DNA of 64,000 nt, from contig BDSI01000012.1 of NCBI GenBank assembly GCA_003117195.1, positions 1,567,928 through 1,631,927 of the forward strand, read 5' to 3'. Position numbers and translations under genes: made by a program. Source of the DNA: Eudorina sp. 2006-703-Eu-15. Taxonomy: Eukaryota > Chlorophyta > Chlorophyceae > Chlamydomonadales > Volvocaceae. Positions within the stretch are counted from its first letter, which is position 1, and the number at the start of each line of letters is the position of its first letter. A model generated the notes under the pieces. The model was not told where the DNA came from and searched no databases. It saw only the letters and a program-made list of their open reading frames with translations. Of the stretch, positions 13,201 through 24,286 are shown piece by piece.

Positions 13201-16200
13201 AAGACATACCTGCTGCTCTGCTTCGCCGTCAATTAGGTAACGCAGGAGCACTGGGTGCGGCAGCAGCACATTGCCGTACAAGCTCTCGATTGCTTGCCGT
13301 GGCACAGTCAGCTGACGTGACCGCTCCTTCCTGCCGTCGGGCTTGCGCTCCGGAACCGGCATGGCAGCCACCACGTAACCCGGCGGGCTATCGGTCCCCG
13401 CGGCGCCGGTGTCCGGCTCCGCAGGCGGCGCCTCCTGCACGTGCTGCACCTGCTCAGGCTGGTCCGCTGGCTTGGGCGTGGGGTCCGAGCCTGTCGTCCC
13501 TGGGACCTCGACCGGCGGAGGCTTCACGGCGGCGGGGGCGGCGGGGCCTGCCGCTGCAGCTACTCCTAGGTCCGGGTCCGAGTTCCTCCGCTGTGCCCGA
13601 GTAGGCTTGTCCGCAGGGGACGGACCTCGAGATGGAAGGCCGCCCGGGCCTGCGGAGCCATCCAAGTTGACGCTGGCCCCTCCGGCAAGAGCTGCGGCGC
13701 CCTGCAAGCACCGATCGCAAGGACGGGGCTCGTGGAAATGTCCTTGCATATAGATAAGTTTTGAACTTCCCCGCAAGGAATTTCGTCAGTGGCTTCCGGA
13801 GCATCCGGGTATCGTGTCCTATGGCCACCGGATACGCACATGACATCAACAAACGCGTCTCCCATACATGTCATTGCTCCCAACAGCAAACACCGCAACA
13901 AGTCCGCGGCTTTACCTGCACATTGCTCGGATTGCTCCGCACAGACTTGTTCTCCACCAGCATGTTCGCCTGCAGCGCTGTCTTGAGACACAGGACCAGG
14001 CAGCCATCCTCGCTGATCATCCAGTCCTGCTGTATCCGGCCCTCCAATACATTGGGCGGCAGGTTGTAAAGGTAGCAGTAGCCCTGGCGATTGCGGTGGA
14101 TCTGCGCGGGGCCCAGGGATTGATACACATCGAAACCGAGCTCGGGGTGCACCGATGACTTTGATTACGTTACACAAAAATGCTCCCTTTGCAGCAGTCA
14201 CCCCAGGGCAACAACAACCTCAGGGTTCAAGCGACACCAGCGCGTTCCGCGAACTACAGTGTGCTCAGATAAGAGACCCGCCCGACCCAAAACCCAGCAC
14301 CTGCAAATCGGAAAACATGACAACACACCGTGTGGTTTAGAAATGCACACAGTGTGTGTAACAACACCTGGTAATGGGTGGGCGCTCACCTCGCACGCAA
14401 AGATGTCGGGCTGCAGGCTTCCGTCCAACGTACACCGCACCGACACCGCCGCGGGCAAGTACTCGGGTGGAAGCAGCTCGCTGACGTTGGCTGGTAACCG
14501 CAGCGGCGCGCCCACGGGCCCGGCGACAACAGACGCCTGCAGCATGCTCGGCGGGCCGGTGAGCTGCGTTGCACCCCCGAGGGAGAGGTTGGATGCGATG
14601 CTGGTTGTTGCGCCGAGTTGTGAGGGGACAGCAGCTGCCGCGCCACGGTGCTGCGGCGGCGGTAGTTGCGATGGTTCGGGGCCTAACTGCTCTGATGGCG
14701 CCGGCACGTTGGCAAACGCAGTGCCGCCCGGCACCTCCGAAAAGTTTGTCAGGCGACCAGGCGCCGGAGCCGCGCCCCGGGCCTGTCCAGGCGATGTCGT
14801 GGCAGCTCCAGCTGCCGGGCCTTCGCCGCCAGCCCGACCGGGGTACTGACCAGCGGCGGCACCTCCTGACGGCCCGGGATGGGACCGTCCACCGGGAAAA
14901 GGAGGCTGCTGCAGCTCGCGGGCATCACGGCCCCCAGTATACCCACGTCCTGGCCCAGCGGCAGGACCGGGCGTTGAGCGACGGCCCATAGCAGCAGCGC
15001 TGGGGGAGCCGCCGCCCGCGTAAATGCCCCGTTGAAGCTCTGCGGCTGCAATTGCCACCATCAGCCGGGGGTCGCTTGGCCCAAGCGCTCTCCGCAGTTC
15101 ACTGTCGCCGCTCAGTCCGCTGACAGCATCATCCTCATCGGCCGCAGCTCCCAGCCGCGGCCCCGCACCCAGCGGCGTCCCCCGATGGTAGTGGCCGCCC
15201 TCTGTGGCATCCTCCATCTCTGAACCAGGGAGCGGCTGCTGCATGAGCATCATGAGGTCGTCTTCGCCGTACAAGACCCCTGGCACGCCCCGCCCCGCCT
15301 GCAGACGGCCTGCGTGTGGGGACGTCGGCGACAGCGCCTGCAGGAGCTGCTGTTGCTGCTGCAACTGCTGCTGCATCGCCTGCTGCTGCTCCGAGACTTC
15401 CGTGTCATCGTCGTCATCCTTGGCCTGGAAACCCTCCGCGATCGCAGCCGCGATTTCATCTTTGGACGGCGAACGCAGCAGCAGCACAAGGCCATCGGTC
15501 GGGTTGTGGCTCCACCCAAGGAACCACTTCCCCATCGCTGTGCGCTTTAGCGTGCGGCTGGTGATCCAGTAGTAGTGTGCGCCCTTATTGTAGAGCAGGT
15601 CAGCTTGATGGACGCCCATGAGCATGCGGTTATCCAGCATGACCTTCGTCATGGAAAGGGACACACGTGCACTCCCCGTGAGACACAGATGCCCGTCACG
15701 TGTTTCAAATGGGGCCGAGTGCGACGCCGCAAGTGTTCTGCTGCGTGTGTACGTGCCGCAGTTATCCGGTTCTACACATGCGGCGTGGACGTGCTCTGGG
15801 GCAACGGCTGTTCTCGTGCTGTTCATCCGCGCCGGAATAGCACGACCACTTGATCCAATCGCTCCTTCGCCGAATTCGCCGAAACGTAACCATAACGCGC
15901 GCTGTTCCAGTACCCCAAAAACACAGGGTATGCCGGTGGACAGCCCCGAAGATCAAACCGCTCAGATGTACTTGAGCGCCCCCTCCTGTTTGGCAAGTAT
16001 GTGCTTCATGTAAACCGCTTCGTACCTTGACCTGCAGTTCTGTCCTCGCGCCCACTTCGCCGAGCCATTCGCGGACCTGCCCTACTCCTATGTACAGGCG
16101 AGTCGTCGTGCGTACTAGTTTTGCGCAGCCCTGCAATGCACAGCGTCGCATGGCGGGCAAGCGTTTCAACAGGACGAAGCCGCTGCGGTTGCAAGCGTCC

Positions 16201-17190
16201 GGCTGCGATTGCCTCAGGGAAGTCGAGCCGCAGACCCCGCACATACCCTGCCAGTTGCGGTCGCTCTGGACCCTCCACGCATACGTCCAGCCGTGCCCCC
16301 TCTCCTTGGGCCCCCAAACCTCGCTCCAGGCATCAGGTTTGGGGCCAGGAGGCGCTGGGCTTGCTCCACCTGTAAAATTGCGTAAGCACATCCATGCCAA
16401 GGTGAGATACACTGATCATGTACAAATAAACGTACATTTACCGTAGTACATAACATAAAAAGAAACGGGCTGGCTGGTACTCCTTACCGCCAGCCGCGCG
16501 CCATCTCGTCCTTCTGGCCGCCAATCTAATAGCAATCCACCGCCTGGCTGTTGTGGGCTATCCCATTCCAAGGCCAGCCGTGCGCTCAGTGCCTGCACCT
16601 TGGCCTGAAGCGCGGGGACAGATTAGGGAGACACCAGAAGTCATGAAGTGGCCTGATTCGACGCAGTATGTGTCTCAAGATGATGAATATTAGCCCACCT
16701 GAGGCTCCGGCAGATCTGCAGGAGCTTGCCGTTTGCGGTCAATGCCTGGGTGCTGCTCGTCGGCCGAGTCTGGTGGCTGCAACTGCAGCTTGATGGTGTC
16801 ATCTCCTACCCTCGACCATCCAGTCACCAAATGCCCAGGAAAACGATCCTGGCAAACTGCCCAGAGCCCGGACCTGCGCGGGGAACGTCAACCAAAGCAA
16901 ATTTAAGCGAGCGGGCGGGAAACAAGAAATGCCTCCGCGCTTGCTGAAGATAGGTGTCATTGCACTACACTCTCGACTTACAAGCGAAGCTCCCCGTCGT
17001 CTGCCACAGTCACGTAGCCGTGAGCGCTGACATCGTCAACAGGCTGCCCGGCCACCTCGAAAGTGACAGCGACTGCTTTAGGGAGAGGACACCCGCCATA
17101 CTCTCTGTCCCAGAACCGGCGCGGGACGGTAATAATGGGGGTGAGGCTTTGCATGGGCCACCCGCTCTTCAGACGCTAGGAGCCAGCACC
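10283..17190 (-). CDS. Large protein with tandem B3-like domains and Q/P/G-rich tail
   Basis: Exons, read 5' to 3': about 17185-16982, 16873-16699, 16604-16488, 16369 to about 16026, an unresolved piece near 15960-15830, about 15740-14390, 14158-13916, 13701-13210, 13035-12868 and 12691-10283 (stop). From 14390 on, all junctions are in phase. Several units share one layout: an opening such as ITVPRRFWDREYGG or RQLTVPRQAIESLYGN, a DGEL(R/Y)L(S/R)G strand, then GW and a hydrophobic end strand (TIKLQLQ, LVLLLRS, LVLCLKT, LLIVCLET). This order resembles the plant B3 DNA-binding fold, so a nuclear DNA-binding role is inferred. Linkers and the last 800 residues are low complexity. The exon at 16369-16026 needs a frame change after about 16310. 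The 5' end is not resolved. The identity is a pattern judgement, not a search result. Confidence 0.5.
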
Positions 17191-18199
17191 GGCGCCCTGT
17201 CAGAATCGCCAGAGATCATTTCCTCCGCACACTGTTCATGTCGCTGTTAACTGTGACTTAGATGCGCGAGTGGCGCTGCTTGGCACAGACAGGAAAGTAA
17301 CTAAACTACACGGCTGGACTTTAGGTTGCGTTGCGGTCAAGCTGATTGGCTGTCACCATATCACGTTAAGTGCTTAAACTGCGACCAGCCATAAACTAAA
17401 CGGACCTCGGCATAATTCTATTGAGATAGGGAAGTCCCGCCTAGAAACGCTGGGCGTACTTGACGCCTGACCTAGCCCTAGTGATGTACCAAATGTATAT
17501 GGACTCAATCTGCTATAGAGATAGATAGAAAGTAGGTCGGGTCCATCGCGAGGAGCTTGTTCCGTACACACAGACCGCAGACCCTTATTGATGCGGCGGC
17601 AGGAAGACTTGAACGGAATAAACAGACGAAAATGCATGTCGCTCAGGTATGAGTCTAGGCCGTGTACATGTCAGGAATCGTCGGTACGCCAGGTCACGGC
17701 TTGCATTCCAGCGTTGCACCGTTGGGGCGTGGGAAGGGCGCGTGCATTTGTCAATTCCGGACTACAACATGGAGTGCGCAGACTGGCTGTTAACTTTACC
17801 CGCTGTGCAGGCCACAGTTGGGGAAAGCCTTCTTGTGAATTTCCAAGCCAAATACAAGGAATATGTTATATGATATTGTCATTATTGTTACCATGATTGC
17901 TCTGTTTTGGGAGAAGTCGGTTTTGCGCGCGCGCCGCCCAGCCACTTCGCTGCGACCCGACAACAATCAAATGCACCCCATCCCGGTTCGCTCCTTATGA
18001 ATTGTCACGCGGAATTCGAATCGACTCGTGAATCTGTGGAGTTATTGCTGCGCCGTTAACCTTTGCAATCAATTTTGTATATTAGCGCTTCCATGGAATG
18101 TCGTTGTTAAAATACCGGCACGGTTACGCGCTTTGGGCACCGCCGAGGATTAGCTTCAAGACATCGCGTGGCAAGGCCTCGGTGCAACACGGGCCATGA

Positions 18200-18860
18200 G
18201 CGGCACGCATTATGTGGGCCGCGTTGAGCTTAACGTGATCCTCCCAAACCTACCGTAACCTTCCGCCGGTGCCTCCCATAGAACCCGCCGCAGCGCACAG
18301 CGACTTGGGACATACGTTACCGAGTTCCTGACTGAGTTGCTCAGAGCAACCAGGTTCCGCTGACCGGTGGGCAGGACCAGAACGGCAGTGACGTCCCCGC
18401 CGGCCCGCGTCGGTTTTGGGGAGGTACAGCGCGGCGAAAGGATGTCGCCCTCCTTTAAGCCGCGCGCCTTGGCGAGCGCGTTTGCCAACTGGCTTCTTAT
18501 CAGGAACCAGGATTCGTCAAGCGCGCCGCGTCTGCATCAGGCGAGGGTTGCAGCTTGACCCGCTTCAAGAAGCGTCACCTACAAAAGTCCACGTGCGGAA
18601 TGTTCCAGTGGGACCCCTTGCAAGCACCGGCAGCACATGTCCACGAAGAGGCAGCACTGCCATCCCCATCTCCGCGGACAGGCCCCGCGGGTCAAAGCCG
18701 GTCAAGACTCCCCCCGTTTTGGTGCTGTAATCCCCGGTGCATGGGAGTGTGTTACGCAGGTCACGCAATGATACCGCGATGACCGGTTTGGAGGGTTGCC
18801 GGCGCGGACTGCGCTCACGCGGCGATGCATCGATTGGGTCCATTCAAGGATTGGGTCCAC
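18200..18860 (-). other. Further B3-like coding fragments, possible 5' exons
   Basis: On the minus strand, about 18690-18573 encodes PLRGHVLPVLARGPTGTFR followed by TWTFV, and about 18525-18360 encodes SWFLIRSQLANALAKARG then LKEGDIL. This pairing (a strand ending in TWTF, then a helix with GLK.GD) is the classic order of a B3 domain. It could be the first domain of the gene at 10.3-17.2 kb or a decayed copy. The splice phases tried between the two pieces did not match, so no model is proposed. Confidence 0.3.
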
Positions 18861-18899
18861 CCGTCGCCATCGGAAGCACTGCCAGTGCCACAATGTACC

Positions 18900-20390
18900 T
18901 GAGGCTCTTCCCCCTCCTGAACTTCATGGCCGGTGGCCCGACCCCCCGCTGAGGAAACTTGCCGACACGTATCCCCCGCCGGTGGGTGCTCGCCCCCAAG
19001 GCCCACCGGCAACCGCCTAAGCGACATGGGACACAATCGTTGCTGGGACGTGTTTAAAGCCTTGACGGGTTCTAAAAGCCTTGGCGGCTCCGAGACCACC
19101 AGCCAAGAGGTTATCCAACGGACCACACACACGAAGCCCCTGTGTCCGCCACATTGCTGTCCGCGAGCGATGCCAGACGTCGATGCCGACCCAAGGGGTC
19201 ACCCTTTGATGTCCCACCGCCGCACCACGCGCGTTGGGCGATGCCCGGGCGCGGGGCCCCCCAATCGGGGATCCAACCGCGACCAAGCAGCAGCGCCGCC
19301 GCGTACCAGATCGCTACCACGGCAGCACTCCGCCTTCCCATGACCACCTGCGAGTAATGGCTGCCTCATTGGGTCGCATACACCTCGGAGTGCACCGAAT
19401 GCTTGCATGTACCCCCCGTACTAGCTGACTCGCACTAAGCTAGTACGCCTACGGTACGGCCCTGCGAGGCATCATACTCCAGTACCCTCAAACTCTTCGG
19501 CATATCCATGAGCAGTGAGCCACACCTTGCCCTGTAAGAGTAATTGCAAAAGAGTGTTCAAACACCCATGCAATACTTTGTACGGCACAATATTTGGGGG
19601 AAAATATGATAGCTATACGGTCTTGGACTGTCCGGGAACGCCAACACGGCGCTTTACAACAAGGCGTCTGGGACAAATACCCATACACTGACAGCTGCCA
19701 CGCACTCCTGCCCTGTCTGCGAATGGACACACGCATAGACCCACAACCGCTCAGTCATATCACACAGCTCATTATGTAACTGCTGCTTAGCACCGTGGCA
19801 TGAGTGCTGAAGCAGGGTCTCCAAGGCCCGGGCATGCACGCCAGTTTGCCTCCACCGCTCATCGCATACAATGCGCACTAGATGCAGTCGCATGCCTGCG
19901 CCCCGCGGTGTCTCGAGCTGCTCCGCACGAGAAGGTCACGCCCTCTTCACGTCGTGCATAGATGCCCGTTCAGATGTCCCCATATGTCGTAGCCGACCTG
20001 GAGCGCCGGCAATGGAGGGCGTTTATCTAGGGATGAAGCGCAACGAATAAATATCTTTAACTAAAGCCGCAAACCACGCCCCCAAGCACGTGCGCGCTAA
20101 AGTCAATTCGGCGTCCGTGCCGGGAGCCTGGAGTGTCGTACAGGCGCCAGGAGGTGCTCTACAAGCGCCAGTGACGAGCACGTTGCCGTGCACCAGCTGG
20201 TCGCCTGAAGGTGCCAAACCCAAACATCAGCTCGCTTTTCTCAAACGCTGGATAGCACAGAGTGTCACGCCCGACCCATAGCTAAAAAGGATTTCGGGCA
20301 CCCAAAGCACTTTCCGATCTAATTAACGGTCCGGTACGGAACGTACCGCTGCGGAGTGCTATGAAAGCACGGAAGCCCCTCTCCTGGCTA
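18900..20390. other. No confident gene seen
   Basis: Mixed-composition sequence with short open frames only. A possible minus-strand exon end (GHEVQEGEEPQ before a GTAC donor near 18900) might belong to the B3-like gene. Confidence 0.3.
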
Positions 20391-20700
20391 TCAGGAATGC
20401 GTTGACGGTTTTGACTGTCCCGTGGACACATTATCATCGTCACCGCGCCATTCCTGCATTGCGTCCTGGAAGAGTCGGTGGGTTTGTGCGTCAAGGCGCT
20501 CTCGGTCTCGCTTTGGCCCTTGCTTCATTTTCTGCAGGGTGAGTTAGCCACGCTGCATCATCCATTTAAAAATAAATTAATAAGACGTTGTGAGGACCTA
20601 CCAATCGCGTTTCGCTTTCTGTAACGTGCACGTAATACATGACACCCGCAGCCATCAAGCAGGTCCCCCAAAACACTGCGTGTCCTCTCGGAGTCGACAT
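20391..20700 (-). CDS. PET117: PET117-like cytochrome c oxidase assembly factor
   Basis: Two exons, 20700-20602 and 20531-20391, separated by a 70-base intron, encode 79 residues. That is close to the usual length of PET117, a small mitochondrial inner-membrane protein needed to assemble complex IV. The start is MSTPRGHAVFWG. One membrane segment follows (roughly residues 8-22), then the family-like YYVHVTESETRL, and across the junction KMKQGPKRDRERLDAQ, which matches the family pattern of a Gly followed shortly by Arg-Asp. The tail is hydrophilic and ends at TCA (20391-20393). The gene is divergent from the 86-residue gene at 20944, with 243 bases between the two starts. Identity rests on length, topology and motif order. 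Confidence 0.68.
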
Positions 20701-20943
20701 TGTTGCGCGGACTTCGGCATTGAAAACAGCATGTGTAATAGCGCCTATCAGCATGCATCGTACTATGGTGCCGTAAATATTCAGCAAGACTCGATCGTGT
20801 ACACTGCTGTTTCCAATCTGTCATAGCGCTGTTTGACGTGGCGTTCAGTGAGGCCATCGCCGCGCAGCGCGGGGTTAGGAAAGGCCTTCAGCGGTATCCG
20901 AGTTGCCTTTGAAGGTTTCCATTTTTCCTGCCCGTAGAACACC
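20701..20943. promoter_or_regulatory. Shared upstream region of two small divergent genes
   Basis: These 243 bases separate the start codons of the PET117-like gene (minus) and the 86-residue protein gene (plus), so both promoters must lie here or overlap. No TATA box or other element is clear. Confidence 0.4.
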
Positions 20944-21204
20944 ATGGGTTGGGCTTACTCCGGAGAATGGGGAATGCTGGCGGGGCTCTGCTTCGCGACG
21001 CTGAAGAATGCGCAAGAGGGCCGGGCCTGGTTTCGGCGACCCTGGATTCATGCCGCGGGCATGACTGCGGGATACTTCCTATTTAAGGCGGCCTCAGACT
21101 GGGAGGACGAGGCGCTGCGACGCATTATCACTCGCTACGAGCGGAAGGGCTACGCTATCCCAGAGGACCGCAAGGAGCTGTTTGCCCCAGCAGCATACAA
21201 GTGA
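20944..21204 (+). CDS. 86-residue membrane protein, possible complex I accessory subunit
   Basis: A single exon with a good start context (ACACCATGG). Two short hydrophobic stretches (about residues 8-20 and 31-47, the latter containing WIHAAGMTAGYFLFKAA) are followed by a charged C-terminal half (RRIITRYERKGYAIPED). This two-span plus charged-tail layout resembles small accessory subunits of mitochondrial NADH dehydrogenase such as the NDUFC2/B14.5b type. The neighbour on the opposite strand is also predicted to be mitochondrial. The coding nature is well supported by composition; the assignment is tentative. Confidence 0.55.
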   Translation: MGWAYSGEWGMLAGLCFATLKNAQEGRAWFRRPWIHAAGMTAGYFLFKAASDWEDEALRRIITRYERKGYAIPEDRKELFAPAAYK

Positions 21205-24115
21205 TAAGCTGCGTAGGTGAGCCAAAAAGGTGGTTGGCTGCTTTCACGTCTCAAAGGCAATGATTAGTATTGGAGTTCGCTGCTTGCTTGTCGCCGGTCG
21301 TGTAGTAGCGAGCTTGGGGACAAAGGACTCCTCCACGATTGTCCTGGGAATTGTTGATGCGTGGCCGGCCCGCATATTACGGTGACCTACCCTTCCCCCC
21401 ACCCTTGTCGTCCTCATTTCTACCCCGTCCCACCAGCAAGATCACCTTGGTGGAGCTATGGCATGCAGCCCGAGGACAGCTGTCTTGTGTGGAATGCTTG
21501 GGAGGTTGAGCGGGCGGACATCTGCCCCTTACGGCCATAGTCGTGAGGGGCAGGGGCATCGCGTTGGGACGACCGGCGGCCTCTGCCGCACGTCCAGCCC
21601 CCTTTGGAGCGCACACGGGGCAGCAGGTCGATTGCGCGAGCTAGATGTGGGGGACGTGTCCAGCTGGGCAGCTTGCCCAGGCCGCGCCTTGTGCAGCATA
21701 GCATCCGGAGCCGCAACCGATGGCGGCTTCACGCTTCTGTGGCTGCTGCTCGGGGCGGCGTGACTGGCCCAGCCCTTTTTCGTCAGAGCCCCGACAGGCT
21801 TAGGTGTCCTGAAGTCATCTCACCTAAGGTTGTTGATGACCTTGTCCACGAACGTGAACGCGGGGGGACGCCCGGCTGACTGAGAGTATGGGGAGCTGCT
21901 CATTTGCGGGGTGTGTCGTTCGGGTGGGGTCAGTGCCCAGGGCCCCAGCGCGGGTCTCGGGCTGGTGCCAGTTCGGGATCCTGGCCACGGATAGCCAGCC
22001 AGGCAGTACAGAACAAGGCGCCGGCGGGGAGGCACCGGGCCTGCGACCGTTCTATGACCGTTGCCTGAGGCTGGTTCGTGTAACTGTTAGGATGCGAGAG
22101 AGCCCGGGTGGTGTTCACCGGCACCCAGCTGCCCTCATGTCCACCGGCACATGCACATGTCCAGCTGCCCTCATGTCCACCGGCACATGCACATATCCAG
22201 CTGCCCTCATGTCCACCGGCACATGCACATATCCAGCTTCGGGGTCCGGAGGAGTACCCGGAGAGCTCCGCTGCCCATCCCGTTGCTCAATCGTTGCGCA
22301 AGCGCATGGTACCCCTGATGGGGAGAAGGGAGAAAGGGGAGCTGTACGGGGGCTAGGCACGCGGCAGCGGTGACCCCAGCACTGGAGGCGGCACAGCCGC
22401 CATGCTGCTTGCTGCTTGAGCCCCGGGCAGATGTCCATCTCTGAGGCGAGCGGGGGGCTCCCCCTCCGCCGCTCCGGTCAGCATCATCAGCCTGTGTGTG
22501 ACAGAGCAGGCTGGCCGCATCCGCAAGGCTGGCCGCAGCAGGCTGGCCGCATCCCCGTCAACGGCTCTACCGGTGGACATCCTCATGGCCGCTTCTCTCA
22601 GGGCGCCTGCCTCTCTGCGCTGCTGGCTGCCGCTGAGAGAGGCGGGGGTTAGGGGAAGAGCCGCAGTCGCCTGATACCTTTTCGGCGAGACATTTCTCGC
22701 CCGCACCGGCCGGCGGTCACACAGCGCACGCCCGGACACCCGACCGACGTCGACTGCCGCTCCCGGACGCCTCTTTCGGTGTCCGACACATACACACGGC
22801 AGTTCCGTTCCGTCCGTCCGTTTTCCATAGTGCACTGCTGCTACGCCCGTGCTTGCGCTGCGCCCTGGTGGTGGCGCGGTCGTCTTGCTTGCCTGTCATA
22901 TTTGTCTTGTTGTGTTGTCAATGGTAAATAAATCGCAGGTTTTGGTAAGTATCCGGACCTGGGCGATTATGGGTGGGCTTCTTGTTAAACACATGGCAGC
23001 ACGGCACAAGGCAGGCAGGCCCGGCTACATCGGATCGACTATCTGCTGGGCTTTCACCTGCGAGTGAGTGCACCCGGCAGTGGGTTCCGGTGAGGCCGGG
23101 GTTGACCCTCAGGCGTACGGTGTCCATGGGCGGCACGCTGGGTGAGGGTGATAACAAAGAACTGGGGTGTGTATGTGTGTGTGTGTGTGTTGCTAAGGCA
23201 GGCAGAACAGGAGTGCGGGTGTGCGCGCGAAGTGCGAGGCGCGCGTCGCAACACCGCTTGGTACTCTGGGGATCCGCAACCGCCGTGGAGTCCCCACGAC
23301 GTGGGCTCAATCACGACTTGTGCGGGGGGTGGAGAAAACCTTCCCCGCTGGCCAGGCGCGGACGGCCGCGCAGCGCGCACCGGTGACTCCATGTCCGCAT
23401 CCTCCCTTTGACAATGTCGTCCCCCCTCCCCCCTGTTCTCCGTATGCTGGGTGCAGCCGGGTTTCCCCTCCGGGTTCGTTGGTACCCACTCAACCCCCCC
23501 CCCGTCGCTTTCCCCCGGCTACCCACACCCCATCTCTCACCGTCACCTGGACTGGACACCTTGCGCTAAAACATATATAGCCAGCCAGCCGCCCGCGATG
23601 CCTCCCTCGACCACTCCCAGTGGGGTGGCGCGGCGGCGGCCGCCCCCCAAATCCCGCTGGCCACCGACCGCTCTGCCGCCGTTCCACCTCCCTACCCTAC
23701 CCGGCCCTGCACACCCCCCTGTAAAAACACACGCAGATCGCCTGCAGGGCTGCCTAGCCGCCGTACATCCACACGAACATGCAGCGTGGTGCTGACGTGG
23801 TTCTGACGGGAACGAACAACTGTGATGACAGAACACCAACAGAAAGAAGATTAGCCCTTCCCCCCAAGGGACCGACACCGGGGCCTACGGAGACCGACGG
23901 CAGGTCCACGGCCCAGTCCCAGGCCCGAGTCCGGGCAGTCGGCCACCTCCCAGCCCCCACGCCCCACCCCCTTAGTGTCGATCAAGACAGCGAATTCGAC
24001 CATCTCACCCCCCCCGGAGAAGATTCTGGAATCACGAGCGGCAACCAAGACCAACGCAAGTACCCAACCAAATTCAATAGGGAGGGAAACATGCCGGGGC
24101 TGAGATTGCGGGATC

Positions 24116-24147
<32 letters not shown>

Positions 24148-24286
24148 GCTGGCACCACGGCGGTGTTCGTGGGGTGTTCTGGTGGTGGTGGTACAGGTGG
24201 TGGTGGTGGTGGTGGTGGTGGTGGCAGTGCGCTCCAGAACCAATTCAGCTCTGGGGCGGGGGGCGGGGCGGGGCGGGGCGGGGGCC
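21205..24286. other. Intergenic stretch with repeats
   Basis: No splice-linked gene is seen. Contents include a 36-base tandem repeat (22127-22234), a GT microsatellite (about 23167-23190), CAG and GGT microsatellites near 24117-24228, and a TGTAA at 22079-22083. The large plus-strand frame from 23779 to 25053 runs through a kinase intron repeat and antisense to kinase exons and is not a gene. Confidence 0.5.
22127..22234. repeat. Tandem repeat, three 36-base units
   Basis: Three nearly identical units start at 22127, 22163 and 22199 (AGCTGCCCTCATGTCCACCG and 16 further bases). The fourth breaks off after a few bases. The units are contiguous with no spacers. Confidence 0.9.

Noticed and set aside
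22127..22234. CRISPR-like array
   Set aside because: Three repeats are directly adjacent with no spacers, and the genome is eukaryotic.
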